From: Plantago ovata
Lineage: Eukaryota > Streptophyta > Magnoliopsida > Lamiales > Plantaginaceae
Assembly: GCA_028274465.1 (NCBI GenBank)
Contig: CM051456.1
Coordinates: forward strand, 18,379,745 to 18,443,744
Direction: 5' to 3'
DNA: 64,000 nt
The notes below the pieces were generated by a model that saw only the letters and a program-made list of their open reading frames with translations, searched no databases and was not told the DNA's origin. Shown piece after piece: positions 12,566 to 24,310 of the stretch. Position 1 is the stretch's first letter. Each line of letters begins with the position of its first letter. The position numbers were made by a program, and so were the translations under genes.

Positions 12566-13885
12566 ATGGCGACTGCAATGAATACGTTCAAGTCGGCTCG
12601 ATTTGATCTTAACTGTCATTCACCAAATATTAAGAAAGAAGAAGAAGATATGCAGCAATGGAACTCTACTCAGATGGTGGAATCAGATGCCAAACATGTG
12701 TTACAAACTGAACCTCGGAAAAAGCCATTGCCTGTAATTATGCCTGCTGTACATACTGGCTTTTCGTTTTCTATCATCCATCTCTTTTCAGCTGTTCGCA
12801 TGGCAATGATTACCAAGCCTCCAGTTGACGCTTTGGCAGCAGGAAAGCATCCTGATAAGAGCGGTTCCGGTGTACGGGTCAAGGAGGAGGAACAAGATAA
12901 GTCAAGAATGGATGTAAACGCTATAATACCATCTGCTGAAGCAGATATTCCATCCCTCACTATTGTTGAACTTGTTTACCGTGTCAAATCAAGACCTGGA
13001 GATCCTTGTATTCTTGAAGCTCAGGAACCGCTTCAAGATTTGGTCAGAGGTGTTTTGAAGATATTTTCATCCAGAACTGCACCCCGAGGAGCGAAAGGAT
13101 GGAAACCGCTTGTTGTCTATGAAAAATCGACAAAGAGTTGGTCGTGGATCGGTCTTGCATCTAATCGTTCATCTGACGCTAAAGCATTTGAAGAGATAAC
13201 ATCTGCTGATGCATGGGGCCTTACCCACAAAATGCTTGTGAAATTGGTGGACTCTTTTGCGAATTGGCTGAAAATTTTCCAGGAGGAACTGCAGCAAATT
13301 GGGAGCCTTCCTCCCCCTCCTGCGGAACTGACACAAAATGGTTTGGATGATAAAGAAAGGTTCAAGGACTTGAGGGCTCAGAAGAGTATCAATACCATAG
13401 GCACAAGCTCTGAAGAAGTGAGATCCTACTTTCGGAAGGAAGAGCTGGTAAGGTATCTGATACCAGGCAGGGCCTTTTCGTATACAGCTATCGATGGGAA
13501 AAAATCAATAGTTGCTCCTTTGAGAAGATGTGGTGGCAAGCGAACATCGGAGGCACGAGAACATTTTATGCTAAAACGTGGCCGTCCACCACATGTTACA
13601 ATTATATGCCTTGTCAGAGATGCAGCAGCTAGATTGCCAGGGAGTGTTGGAACCAGAGCAGATATTTGTACATTGGTTAGAGATTCGCAATACATTGTGG
13701 AAGATGTATCTGATACACAGTTGAACCAAGTAGTCAGTGGGGCATTGGACCGTTTGCATTATGAGTGTGATCCTTGTGTGCAGTACGATGGGGATAGGAA
13801 ATTATGGATTTATTTACATAGAGGTAGAGAAGAAGAAGAGTTTGAGGATGATGAGACTTCTTCAATCAAGTTATGGAGAAGATAG
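12566..13885 (+). CDS. Truncated tandem NFRKB paralogue lacking the DEUBAD domain
   Basis: This 439-aa open frame begins like the parental gene (NTFKSARFDLNCHSPN against NSFKVARFDHEYHSPN) up to MVESD. It then jumps, after a few unrelated residues, straight to the parental C-terminal half at EPRKKPLPVIMPAVHTGFSF. About 2.4 kb (parental 6150 to 8590) is absent, including the whole DEUBAD domain, the linker and the inferred intron. It then follows the parent closely through the winged-helix region (GDPCILEAQEPLQDLVRG, RLPGSVGTRADICTLVRDSQ). It stops at WRR, where the parental CAG codon is TAG, so the acidic tail is lost; the former tail sequence is still alignable downstream to about 14220. The frame has stayed open over about 390 shared codons with many silent differences, so it may still be expressed. 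A young pseudogene is the alternative. Confidence 0.7.
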   Translation: MATAMNTFKSARFDLNCHSPNIKKEEEDMQQWNSTQMVESDAKHVLQTEPRKKPLPVIMPAVHTGFSFSIIHLFSAVRMAMITKPPVDALAAGKHPDKSGSGVRVKEEEQDKSRMDVNAIIPSAEADIPSLTIVELVYRVKSRPGDPCILEAQEPLQDLVRGVLKIFSSRTAPRGAKGWKPLVVYEKSTKSWSWIGLASNRSSDAKAFEEITSADAWGLTHKMLVKLVDSFANWLKIFQEELQQIGSLPPPPAELTQNGLDDKERFKDLRAQKSINTIGTSSEEVRSYFRKEELVRYLIPGRAFSYTAIDGKKSIVAPLRRCGGKRTSEAREHFMLKRGRPPHVTIICLVRDAAARLPGSVGTRADICTLVRDSQYIVEDVSDTQLNQVVSGALDRLHYECDPCVQYDGDRKLWIYLHRGREEEEFEDDETSSIKLWRR

Positions 13886-15535
13886 AGAAAGAAACTACTG
13901 AACGGTTTTGACCATGGGATTGTCACAATTGCTTACACCAAAGCTCTGGAGCTATCCAAGTTTGCTTGGTATCTGATCAGATGTGTAGCATCATGTGCAG
14001 AAGATGATAAGAGATCATTGCCTTATTACCAGAATTGTAGCGATAATCCTGAAACCAGTCTTGGCTTGGATCCAGGTATGGATCATGATCTTACTCCATT
14101 AATATGGAATGATCTTCAAGTAAATCCGGAGGAGGAAGGAACAAATATTGGCATGCCAATAGAATTCCAGTAATGAAACATTCATGCGTAGGCATTGCAT
14201 TTTATGGAGATCCACCACTTTGATTGTCGAAAACAAGCCCCTGATCCACCACTTTAAGTACAAGGAGTTTGTTTAAGCCTTCTGTGCCTATTTGTATTCA
14301 GGATAGGGGGCTACTGATTTCATATTTTTTCCGCATCACCCTAGATGAACTTAATTTTGATTTGAACTCTTTGCTTGCAAAATAACATTCTTCTTTTTTT
14401 CTTGCTCGTGGACTTCCTTAGAGTTCGCTCAAAGTGTAGTAATACCATGTGTAGTCTTTGCTAGGATTTCTTTTTTACTTGCATAATGCAGGGCCTTCGC
14501 CCTTGAAAATAAGTTATTATCACTGATTTAGTGTAGAAATTTATTGGGGGTGTTCTGGTGATTGCTTGTCTGATGTTTTATGATACATACACATGGAACT
14601 GATAGCCTCTGTTTAACATCAGTAATATTATGTTTCAGTTGTTCTTGGGTTGTACCAGCTATGAAGCCAACTTCTACTAGCGGGTGTTCCATCATTTGTT
14701 GTGGCACTCACTATAGCAGGAAGATCACTTAGCTGGGATAGAGTAGGTGATTTTATCACTGGCAAAAGATTCAGCCTGGAACCTCGCAGAATCCGTCTGT
14801 AGAATCAAGTTGGAACTGTAAAAGAACCCAGTCACATAATCCACATTTTGGACCTGTATGTATTTATATATTAAGTGTTGTTTATTCAATCCAATGTGTT
14901 AGCTGCAAAGAACAATAGAAAGAGAAAATCGGATTCATGACATGACAGGATTTAGATTTTAGAGGGTTCTTATCACTTGTTTTGACTGCTTGCAAATGGT
15001 TCATGACCCTTGTAATCATGTTCATCATATAATATTGTTAAGACTTCGAATGTACTATGGCAATTTGCCAATATATGAATAATAGTAAGAGATGTTTAGT
15101 TGAAATTTATTACCTGAACTTTATTGATTGGGCCATCTGGTAAAAATAAAAATCTCAGTATGTTTGTCCAAGCTTGAAGCATCAACCAATTCTATCAGTA
15201 GTATTTTTAAATTCGAGCTTAATATACCATACCATTTGTTCTATTTGCAAATACAAGCACCAAAAGGTCCAAAACCCAAAAACTCTGCACTAATAATCAT
15301 CTGAAACCTACGATCTAAAGCTTCCTATACAAGAGAAGAGAGCATGCCGATTAAAATACACACACCTAGAGTAGTATAAAAAGAATATTTGTAATTTCTT
15401 GTATAAACTGTACAAACTGCAACTGCGGTACTATTCATACACTGTCCCAATATGTAGATGTCAGCGAGGGGCAAACACTACCAGGAAAGTGATCTTCATG
15501 GAGCAACAGTCACCGACCGGTTATGGCTGCCGCTC
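13886..15535 (+). other. Former coding tail and 3' flank of the NFRKB duplicate, then kinesin 3' flank
   Basis: About 13886-14225 is the decayed equivalent of the parental acidic tail; the duplicate's stop codon lies just before it. About 14225-15170 matches the parental 3' region in patches (for example the block around CAGCTATGAAGCCAACTTCT). From 15170 to 15535 lies unique sequence that should include the 3' UTR of the convergent kinesin gene. Confidence 0.55.
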
Positions 15536-18500
15536 TCAATGGATCATCATCTGCCCATCTAAACTATGCCTCATGTCTCCATTCACCTGCTGCTTTGTTG
15601 AGTTTGTGTCCCAGAATGTCTTTAGCAGTTCATTGAATGATGGTGTTCTAAGTTCCTCAATAGAATCCATGCTTGGAAGATTAAACGGTCTCTTTCTCGG
15701 TGTTGAGCATGATGGTTGATCCACCTGTAAGGCGAGATATTGGCAATATAACAAGAATTTAGACTAGCTTCAGAGTTCAGACCGATATGGTTGAGTTTTA
15801 CAGGTGCAGAAATTTAGAGAAAGCAATTATTTTTCGATCGAGGTAAACATAATTATTTGTTCTCACCGTATATTCTTCTAGAAGGCATTTTCCTGCATTC
15901 CCTGTGATCTCCACAATCTTATGGTTATGTTGGCCGTTCAAATCCCTCAAGTCTCTATAACAAGGAACAATCATAGAATCTAGATTCCTACACGCCTCGT
16001 GATCAAGTTGTAAAGAACCTGAAGTTTGTACTATATGTTAGTACCTTCTAAAGGCATCTGAGCAATGTAGAATCAACCTCTGACCTCTGTGCTCTGAACC
16101 ACAGAACTTTCACCAAAAGTACAAAACACAATGACAAGTTGGTCAACTTACGGTCAATAGATGACAGAAGGGTCTTGCTTCCCTCGTCTGCATCTTCCAT
16201 TGCAGAATTCACAGCAGAAGAGAATCGCCCGTGTAAAACTTCAATGGTGTCCATACCTCCCCTATAGAAAGCATGACATAATGTAAGCAGATGCACGTGC
16301 TTCAACTTTAAGGTTCATAAACATTTATATATTCTTTTAACGAACCTGACAATTTCGTTTATTGAGGAAACATTGTTCTTCTCTAGATGAAGCAATGACT
16401 CTTGTGCATTGTTCCATTGCAGTGCACCAGATTTCGCTTGTTCAAAGCTGTGCATTCCAGGTTGAGAATGAATGAAATACAATAAATAGAACTAACTTAG
16501 CTATATATTTTGCATGCTATATGAAGTAGTACCATTTACGAAGAACATTTTCCATATCCTTTTTCCCGCCTTCTACTAAAGCTGTATCTTCAAGATAACG
16601 AGATTCAACTTGTTTTGTGTAAGTTGTCCATTCGTCTTTGGTAGAACAAGTGTTATCTTGCATGATTGACATCTCCTTCTGGAATTCATTGGTTCTAGTA
16701 GCTGCACTCTCCCGAAGTCCATCAATTGCACCTTGGACCTATCAAGACACAATCAGGCCGGATAATGTTAAAGTCATATTTGTTGAAGCTACTGCATGAA
16801 CCAATTTAGGAGTGCTGCAGCTAGTCTCAGAATTATGTTTACTCAAGCCTACTTGCATCCATGGGTTAAGTGAGTCCAGTCAATTGAAATATTCAGAAAA
16901 AGACATGAAAACATTCATAGGAATCAGTATAGCTTAAGCAGGAAACAGATAAATGGAAAATATGTTTCTAGCAAAAGATTAGGCATGCATAAAGATTGAT
17001 TGACACTATGAATTATATCATGACATAGAGAACAGGGCACAAGACTTCTGTTGGCATATTGGCACTATGAATTAAAGTAACACAGCTGTTCATAGCAAAT
17101 TACAGGGCTTTCCTTGTTGTAATAGAAACAATATTACAATTGCATCTTCCAGCACTCTTTTGCTGAAAAAGCAGGCCGTAAAGTGAATTGTCAACAAAGT
17201 AAAATTAATTCTTGCATGTCCATCCAAAGTTACGTGGTAGTATGAATTCAGTATATTATTTTCTATAAAAGTTCCAGACAGATTGTTTACTTTAGAATCA
17301 CAGAAGCAAAGAACTCAATAACTTCTCAAAACATACCAATTTTTTCTTCCGGGCATTAGAATCAGCAAGCAACTCTGCCACTTTAGCTAGTAATTGCCTC
17401 TCTTCGGTGGCAGCGCACTCCTTCAGTAACATATACATTCGGTCAGTATGATTTTACACTAAGTTTAACATCACTGGAGTTTATAAGAAAAATATGCAGT
17501 TACCTCAAACTTCTTTTCAAATTCAAACAGCTTTTTGTCATTAGTTGTTTGTGCCTCCTCTACAATGTGGCCCAACTTCGAAGCATGTCCATCTAAAGTT
17601 CCAAAGAAACTTTCAGTTATTTGAGAGATTGATCTTGTAGTTTCAACAGCTCTGCTATGTGCCTGAAAATTATGAGAAACTGTGAAAAGTAGGTTCCTTT
17701 TTGCATCATCAAATTGTCATTTCAAAGCACTCTCTCACCCACCTCAAGTTGCTGATGGGCGTATGCATTTAACTTATTTTCCTGACTGTGTAGATTTTCT
17801 TGAAGATCATTGAGTAATGTATGAGCCTCTGATGTGATTCTTTTGAACAGCTGCAACAGTTGTACTAAATCAGATTCGTGCTAAAGAAGGCCTCTTCAAA
17901 TAATTCACCAAACCAATATCAGTAAAATCAAACCTCTTCTAATTCCGTAGAATGCATAGTAACTTCAGAATCCAGACGACCAAAAGTTGACTGTGTGTTA
18001 TCATCAAGTTCTCCAGCTAAATTATGTAGAGCCTTGATACCAGAGCCATACATTGTTTTCAGTTTTTCCAAACGAGCTCGGAGCTCTTCAGTAGCCTGCA
18101 AGAGCAAGATATGAGGAAAAACAATAATGGGGCCTCACAACCTCTCATGTTTACTTTATAGATAAAACTTACCTCGGACTTTGTAGATACAAACGAATGC
18201 ATGTCTTCTTCCATCTCTTTCAGTTGCTGCTCTTGCTGAGTGGTTGAGGATGCCACCGCTTTATGCAAGATTTCAAGCTGCTGAGTTAGCTGGGATTGGA
18301 AATTCTGTACAAGAGCTCTATTGCCATCTTCTATTTTGTCCTTGCGTTCTGAAATGTTATTGATGATTTAAATTTGTTAAGGCATACTTCAATTTCTCAA
18401 TCAAAAGATTATGTATTATACAGAGAAAGGAGCATGCCTATCTTGGCAAACAGACTAGACACATCAGTTGCAGCCTTTTCCAGCTCTACGCGAAGCTCAA

Positions 18501-21451
18501 GTGCTCGCTCAACGAGTGCTTTCTCTGGTGGATAACAATCAAACGAGAGATAAATAAGACAGTGTGGAGGAAAAGAACATAAGCTGCTCATTCAAATGAG
18601 TAGAAAAACAAACAATTTGGTTGACGACTATGGAACATGAGAACTATAGTTCTTCAACAGTCCATCAATATTACTAAAGTGGTATAAGACAGATACTCTA
18701 AAATCTATATATATAATTTTGGAGGTTGCAACTTGCAGAGCCGAACCAAAATATTTGAAGTTCACAGACAACTTATATCGTAAAAGAAGCCATTCATATT
18801 GTATAGTTGTACAGCAGCACATGTAAGACTGTCTCTAGTCAGAAAACAATTATTTAGGAAGAACATTCCATAAAAATCAAACCTAACTTGATAAGAATTG
18901 TACAATCTACGGTACTAACCAGACTTCAGGAGATTGGATATCAGGTACTCCTTTTCTTTTATTTTTGCATTTGCCTGCCTGTGCCTTTCTTCGAGGTCAA
19001 GCAATGAATGCTCAGTTTCCTTTAGTTTTTTCTGAATCAGAACAGGAAATTTTATCAATGAATACTCAGTGAAAGAAATTATTAATATTTTACCACTTGC
19101 AGCCAAGTATACCTCAGTCTTCTCAAGTTTATCACTTAGTTCCACAGTCAACTGGTGTTCAGAATTGTAAAGTTCCTTGAGCTCCGAGAATTGCTGTTCA
19201 CAAGGCACAAGTTAGAAATGGGTCATAAATTCACCTATAGCAATAGCCAAATGAAATCTAGTGAGGAATAATGACCAAAAGGAAAGAAAATGTTACATAC
19301 CTTGTCTCTGGATTCAAAATCGAGTTCCATGCGCTCTATCTTTTCTGACATGGCCTGAAATTATCAAAATCATGGAGCTGAAATCCCCTCTAGTAGATTG
19401 ATTAAGATTTACAAATGAAACACCATTATACCTTCTTCTCTGCTTCCTCCTGCAGATACCTGTCTTTAGGTATATAGATGCCATTCTTCTCTCTTGCAGC
19501 ATACACCTCTATATGGTAGGAAATTGATGTGAATAACTGGTGATTATAAAATTTAAAGCATAGAGATGTCTCCCTTCACATTACAATTATATATGTGGTC
19601 ATAATAGACAAAAAGAGGAGAGAGCAAGAAATGAAGAACCTTGCTTTAGTCGTTCAATTTCAAAGTACAAGTCCTTCATCAGTGCAGATTTCATCATTTT
19701 CTGGTTAACCTGTAGTCAAGTACAGATATACAATAAATTGTCTGTTGATATTTAGAAAGTAGAGCATTTTTCTTGGGAAAGGGTTGAGAAAATCAAAATC
19801 AAGACTACTAGCCTCAGGTTTGTTCTTTATGTTTTTGGCACGGTGAGCGTAGTCCAAAGTGCTTAGTGACTCTTCCAGGCAATGGATTGAGGGTGATATC
19901 GTGGCAATTATGCACGTCTTTGTTTTCCCTCCTAGAGAATCTCTCAGCAATCTTGTTAGCTTGCTATCTCTGTGTTTGGACGATATGCATATATTAATCT
20001 TTCTCTGCATGTCTAGTACCATATGCAATGATTTGACAATATCCTATAGCTTTGTATACCTGTAGGGTATATGACCAGAATGCTCAACCAAAGTATTTAT
20101 GACTCGACCAAGTGTTAGCAAGCTCTTGTTTATCTCACCAGCTTCTCTTGCTCTGCCCTGCAAAAGTAGTTAAAAGAACATTCTTAGCACGAAGAACAGC
20201 TTTCATAAAAAGCTACCAATGGAAATAATGTCTACTAAGAACCCAGCCGCCACATAGTTAATAATGATCTTTCTAATATCTAGTTGCTAAATAAGTCTAA
20301 GTGATGACTTCAATCATAATGATTCGAAGAATGAGTTCTTAATAAATCTACCCCAAACTCCTGTAGCAGTGATTAGGAAGGCAGAAAAAAATAGCATTGT
20401 AATTGATTTTTACAATTTAATACCTCTCTGGCACCAGAGCGTGAGATATTCTCTGATCCGGCAAGGTCAACTAGATTAAGCTTCCCACATTTGATCATCT
20501 CCTCCCCTTCTGGAGTACGCTCCTTTATGTGGATTGTGATTGAAAATATAGAATGAGAACGACTACTTTGTTTGTTGAGAAGCGTTTCAGCTGTTCTCCT
20601 CTTGGCAGAACCTTTTTCTAGGATCTTATATATTTCATTTGCAGTGGTTACCAATTCTTCTTCCAATCCCCTAACAAGAACTCCACCTTTCCCGTCTTCC
20701 ATCAGTGCTATTGGTTTCTTTGACTTGTCATCTGTGAATTTTACACATTCTTCTGGCGCCAAAAGATCGGTTATCTCCTCATTGTACAGTTCTAAGAAAG
20801 TAACCTTCATGCTATATTCAGCACTCTGAGCCTCTAGGATGTCAAAAATTTGTTTAACGGCTCTTGGAATAACACCAGCATCACTTGGAATTTCACCATT
20901 CTAATCAAGAATAAACCAGCCAGATTACCGAAATGAAGCCAGAAATGTAATAATACGAAAGCATTACACAGTCAGAAACAAACAAACCATACCTTTTTCC
21001 TTGCTCCACCCTCCATTGTGTAAGTCTTTCCCGTTCCTGTTTGCCCATAAGCAAAGATTGTACAATTGTAGCCTTCTAGAACTTCAAACACTATAGGACA
21101 GACAGCCTGATCATACAAATCCTTTTGCTGGGACGATGGACCAAACACCTAAACAGAAAGCGCCTCAAATCACGACACGAATTCCTACTAATAATGTAGC
21201 TTCCATGGCTTATCAATGCAGCTAACTAACTCCTACTGTACATGAACCAAACAAAAGCTACCTTATCAAAGATGAAAGTCCTATCAATCTGCTTATTAGC
21301 AATATTCTGAACGGCGCAGACTTCTCTTCTGCCATCATTGCATGTAATCACCACAGGCGTCCGCGTCCTCACCTCGTCGTCACTCAACGGCCTGCAACAT
21401 AAACCCCAAATCACATCAGACCAAACTAAAATCACCTTTCAAAAAAAAAAA

Positions 21452-21487
<36 letters not shown>

Positions 21488-21672
21488 CAGAAAATGAGGT
21501 GATGAATCAACCTGCATCGCACAATAACCTGCACATTAACACCCTTTTCCCTATCATGCTTGCCACTAAAGCTCCCTTCCCCCGATCGCAGATCTCTAGC
21601 GGCTTTGTCACTCGAATGCGGCGTGTGAGCTGGAGAAACCGCCACTCCTCCACCTCCTCCTCGCCTCTCCAT
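15536..21672 (-). CDS. KIN5: Kinesin-5 (BimC/Eg5 type, TKRP125-like) motor protein
   Basis: Spliced minus-strand exons: 21672-21512, 21391-21262, 21148-20993, 20900-20424, 20157-20060, 19969-19813, 19709-19640, 19508-19432, 19354-19301, 19193-19113, 19031-18920, 18524-18438, 18348-18173, 18095-17934, 17850-17743, 17662-17504, 17420-17337, 16738-16533, 16447-16346, 16261-16152, 16018-15867, 15724-15536. They total 3108 nt, 1035 aa, the usual family length. The N-terminal motor has the P-loop GQTGTGKT (residues 132-139), [11 protein letters not shown] (switch I) and LVDLAGSE (switch II), then the neck and a long coiled-coil stalk. The C-terminal BimC box (about 979-1010) contains [12 protein letters not shown] and [12 protein letters not shown]. 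Kinesin-5 forms bipolar tetramers that slide antiparallel microtubules in spindle and phragmoplast; the BimC box is the known CDK target. Two introns need GC donors. The start is the first ATG after the UTR acceptor. Confidence 0.95.
18349..18437 (-). other. KIN5: GC-AG intron in the kinesin-5 gene
   Basis: The preceding exon ends GATAG and the intron begins GCATGC, ending TTTCAG. Only this boundary gives the family-typical reading [16 protein letters not shown] in frame. The nearest GT donor in the intron would put a stop shortly after the junction. Confidence 0.75.
19710..19812 (-). other. KIN5: GC-AG intron in the kinesin-5 gene
   Basis: The exon ends CCTGAG and the intron begins GCTAGT, ending ACTACAG. 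The join gives [15 protein letters not shown], the conserved end of the kinesin-5 motor and neck. The GT four bases further in would create a TAA at the junction. Confidence 0.75.
21445..21487. repeat. (AAT)n microsatellite in the first coding intron of kinesin-5
   Basis: An A-run is followed by about a dozen AAT/ATA units between the first two coding exons. It is likely polymorphic; nothing else is implied. Confidence 0.9.
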
Positions 21673-21695
21673 TCTCCGAATTACCAATCAATCAA

Positions 21696-22140
21696 CTATT
21701 CAGCCCAATCAAACAAGTGTAAGCTAAAACCGAGTCAACTCGAGATTGATTTTACCCTAAATCTGATAGAAAACAATAGCTAAACAACAACATTGCGAAA
21801 AAAAACAAGAGTAAATCCAAATTGGAATGAGATTTGACATTTGGCGAGTTGTACGTAAAGGAGATAGGGATTGTACCTTGTGTAGGCCGGCAATGTGAGT
21901 CAGAAAATAGCGATCGTGTTGTTTGCTGAAGAAGAAGAAGAAGATTAGTGTGAGAGTGAGTGAACAGAGACTGTTGGTGTGTAATTGAAGCTATGGGGAT
22001 GGATATCTTGAGGTGAAAGTGATGCTAAAGGTGAGAATGGAAATACAACAGAGCTAGCTGGAGTAGTAGTAGTATTACAGAGGAGCAGAGCGTAAAAATG
22101 AAGCTCTCTCGTGAAACTAAATATTTGTGTTCAAATTGAA
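21696..22140 (-). promoter_or_regulatory. KIN5: Kinesin-5 5' UTR, UTR intron and promoter-proximal region
   Basis: On the minus strand a likely donor (CACAAG then GTACAA, near 21877) and an acceptor (CTGAATAG, ending 21696) delimit a 5'-UTR intron just before the start codon. The leader upstream (about 21880-22130) holds GAA/CTT-rich sequence. No firm TATA box or transcription start was identified. Confidence 0.45.
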
Positions 22141-22555
22141 AAAATAAAGATGCGGCCGTTAGTTAATTCATTTAAAATTTGAAGGCGCTGTTTGATAGAT
22201 AAAAGCTCTCCGTTTGAACTTTGAACTCGTCCTCGAGGTTTTATGTTGTTGCTGCTTACAAAAAGGCTGATTTCTTTAAGCATCATGGATAACTGCATTT
22301 TATACTACTTGTCTAATCTCTACTTTGTCTTCTCTAATTGACTAGCTCACTTTTCTAAGCCATTAATTAAACCATATCATAATAACATATAGTAGTAATA
22401 TATTTTTTTAATTAGTTTTTTTTGTATGATTTACTACCTATTTGTGTTTTTAGAAGAATGATTTTTATTAGAAGAATTGTAAAATGTGTGTATTGTTTGA
22501 TTTAGCGGTATGATCAACTATTAAAAATGTGAGACAAATTTTAAAAGAAAAAAAA
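22141..22555. other. AT-rich intergenic DNA
   Basis: This is the kinesin upstream flank, with no gene, repeat family or clear regulatory motif recognised. It ends in an A-rich run at about 22543-22560, where the decayed LINE begins. Confidence 0.5.
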
Positions 22556-22559
22556 AAAA

Positions 22560-23093
22560 AGAAATTGGGATTTCTTGTGAAATTCAAACGTGGAGAAGAT
22601 GTGCATGTGTGTGTGGAGATTGGCCAAGGAGGTTGTTCCTACTTTAATGCAGCTGGTGTGGAAGGTGTTGAATGATAGTTTGTGTCCAATATGTGGTATT
22701 GGAGCAAAAACAACTCCTTGTATGATTCGATATTGTAGTTTCTCATGATTGATTTGGCAATAAGTAGAATTCTCAGTTTGGCCTGCCCCTAACGGCATCT
22801 GCGGAGGATTGGGTTCAATATTTACATCAAAAGTTGCCTCAGGTAGATTGGAAATTTGCAGTGACTTTGATTTGAACATTGCGGTATAACAGAAATTGTG
22901 CAATGCATGATGATAATGTGAGTTTAACTCGTGACTTGCTAGCTTTTGTTAACCGGTGAAGATTTCAGTGTTTAGACAACCCCAACAGAATGTTGTCCAG
23001 AACATCATTGCTACTTGGATGCAGCTTTCTCTAGTGATGGGAAGAGAGTTGGTATCAGTTTGATTGCTCGAGTTCATGATGGCTTGTTAACAG
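22560..23093 (+). mobile_element. Decayed LINE fragment (zinc-knuckle to RNase H start)
   Basis: Conceptual plus-strand translation in mixed frames gives pieces typical of the 3' part of plant LINEs: WVQYLHQKLPQ and CAMHDDN of the region between reverse transcriptase and RNase H, then DAAFSSDGKRVG, the beginning of an RNase H fold. Several stops and frame changes make it non-functional. The rest of the RNase H continues at about 24108, after a foreign insert. Confidence 0.6.
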
Positions 23094-23095
23094 GG

Positions 23096-24107
23096 GCGAA
23101 GCCAGGATTTTCAAACGCCTAGCTTTCTCTACCCACCCCAAAGGTGGCTTCGCCCCTGCTTCTTAACACAACGACAATTGGTACATGACCAGCTTGTAAT
23201 ACTGGAAGTAGCAGAGGCTTTGGCCTAGCGGGCCGACTATATTCCTCAAAACAAAATCTATAGGAGAAAATGGTACTGGAACAGCTTTATCGAAATTTCG
23301 CCTATGGTTCTTTCCATCATTCCAATATGACACTGCCATGATTGCAAACTCAACATTCGATAGGTTTGATATCCCGATCCCATATTTCATGCCCAACTTT
23401 TCTTCCTCATTGGTCCACGCAGGGTCAGTCAGTCAAGCCTTTATGCGTCGAACATAGGTTGCTTGGAGGACTGAACGCGGGTTGAAGAGAGAAAGTAGAA
23501 AGATGGGCTATACGGGATTATTTGCTCAAAGTGTCAGCCTAAACTTCACTCCAAACAAGTAGTTAAGCTCTTCCGGCCGGCATCACAGATCATGCATGGT
23601 GATAATATGTCCATGGTCTCGGTGCAGGACCCTCAGAAATCTTTCTATGAGCAGGGGTTCACTTTGTCCGGGTAGCGGGACGGTCGCTTGACTTGCTCAA
23701 CCGCCGCCCAATAAAGAACTCAATACAATCATGACCTGGGATAAAAAAAACGATGCGATCCTTGAGGAAAAAACCATCCTAGAAATCCAACTCCATATTT
23801 TTTCCTGTGTCCTTTTCTGACCTTTCTTCTCGCCTATGGTTCTTTCCATCATTCCAATATGACACTGCCATGACTGCAAACTCAACATTCGATAGGTTTG
23901 ACATCAGGCTAGCATCCACTTTTCGAAAAAGGAATCCATTCCTGCCTAGGAAATCGCAGTTGTAAGATTTCCCCATAGGCGGAAGGCAAACTTTCCATTT
24001 TTCAGTGATCTCTATTAGCTAAACTGGGTCGAGTCAGATTGCACCCTATAGGAGACGGACCGTGGTCATCTCCGGTTTGCCGGCTGCATTTCGCCGCCCT
24101 CTAATGG
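23096..24107. other. Organelle-like (probably mitochondrial) DNA insertion
   Basis: About 1 kb differs in composition from its flanks: GC-richer, with the short GC-rich runs and gene-poor look of plant mitochondrial intergenic DNA (for example around 23560-23700 and 24050-24107). It interrupts the RNase H of a LINE. A 75-bp block occurs twice inside it, near 23295-23370 and 23830-23905 (beginning CGCCTATGGTTCTTTCCATC). The left edge carries a GGGCGAAGCCAGG motif and its inverse about 50 bases later, resembling a small terminal inverted repeat, so a separate MITE end may sit there. I recognise no organelle gene; assignment rests on composition only. Confidence 0.45.
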
Positions 24108-24310
24108 GCGAGAGAGCAAGGTTTGCGTATTGTTTGGTTTGAGATGGATTGCATTTTAGTAGTTAATAGTTTTAATAATTTTTTGGAAGACTTCTCGACT
24201 ATAGGTCCTATTTTAGGTGATGCTAGACATTTGGGTAGTTTTTGCTTCTTTTCTTTTTTCGTTTATCAGAAGTGTAACGTGATTGTAATGAGCTTCTGCA
24301 TAATCTTGCA
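24108..24310 (+). mobile_element. Continuation of the interrupted LINE RNase H
   Basis: The plus strand reads AREQGLRIVWFEMD, then LVVNSFNN and DFSTIGPILGDARHL, then FVYQKCNVI. These are in the order found in plant LINE RNase H domains after the catalytic glutamate region. About 35-40 residues of the fold are missing at the junction with the left half. Confidence 0.6.

Noticed and set aside
22541-22903. 120-codon minus-strand frame
   Set aside because: The plus strand carries LINE RNase H pieces; the minus-strand reading ends in poly-Phe from an A-run and has no domain.
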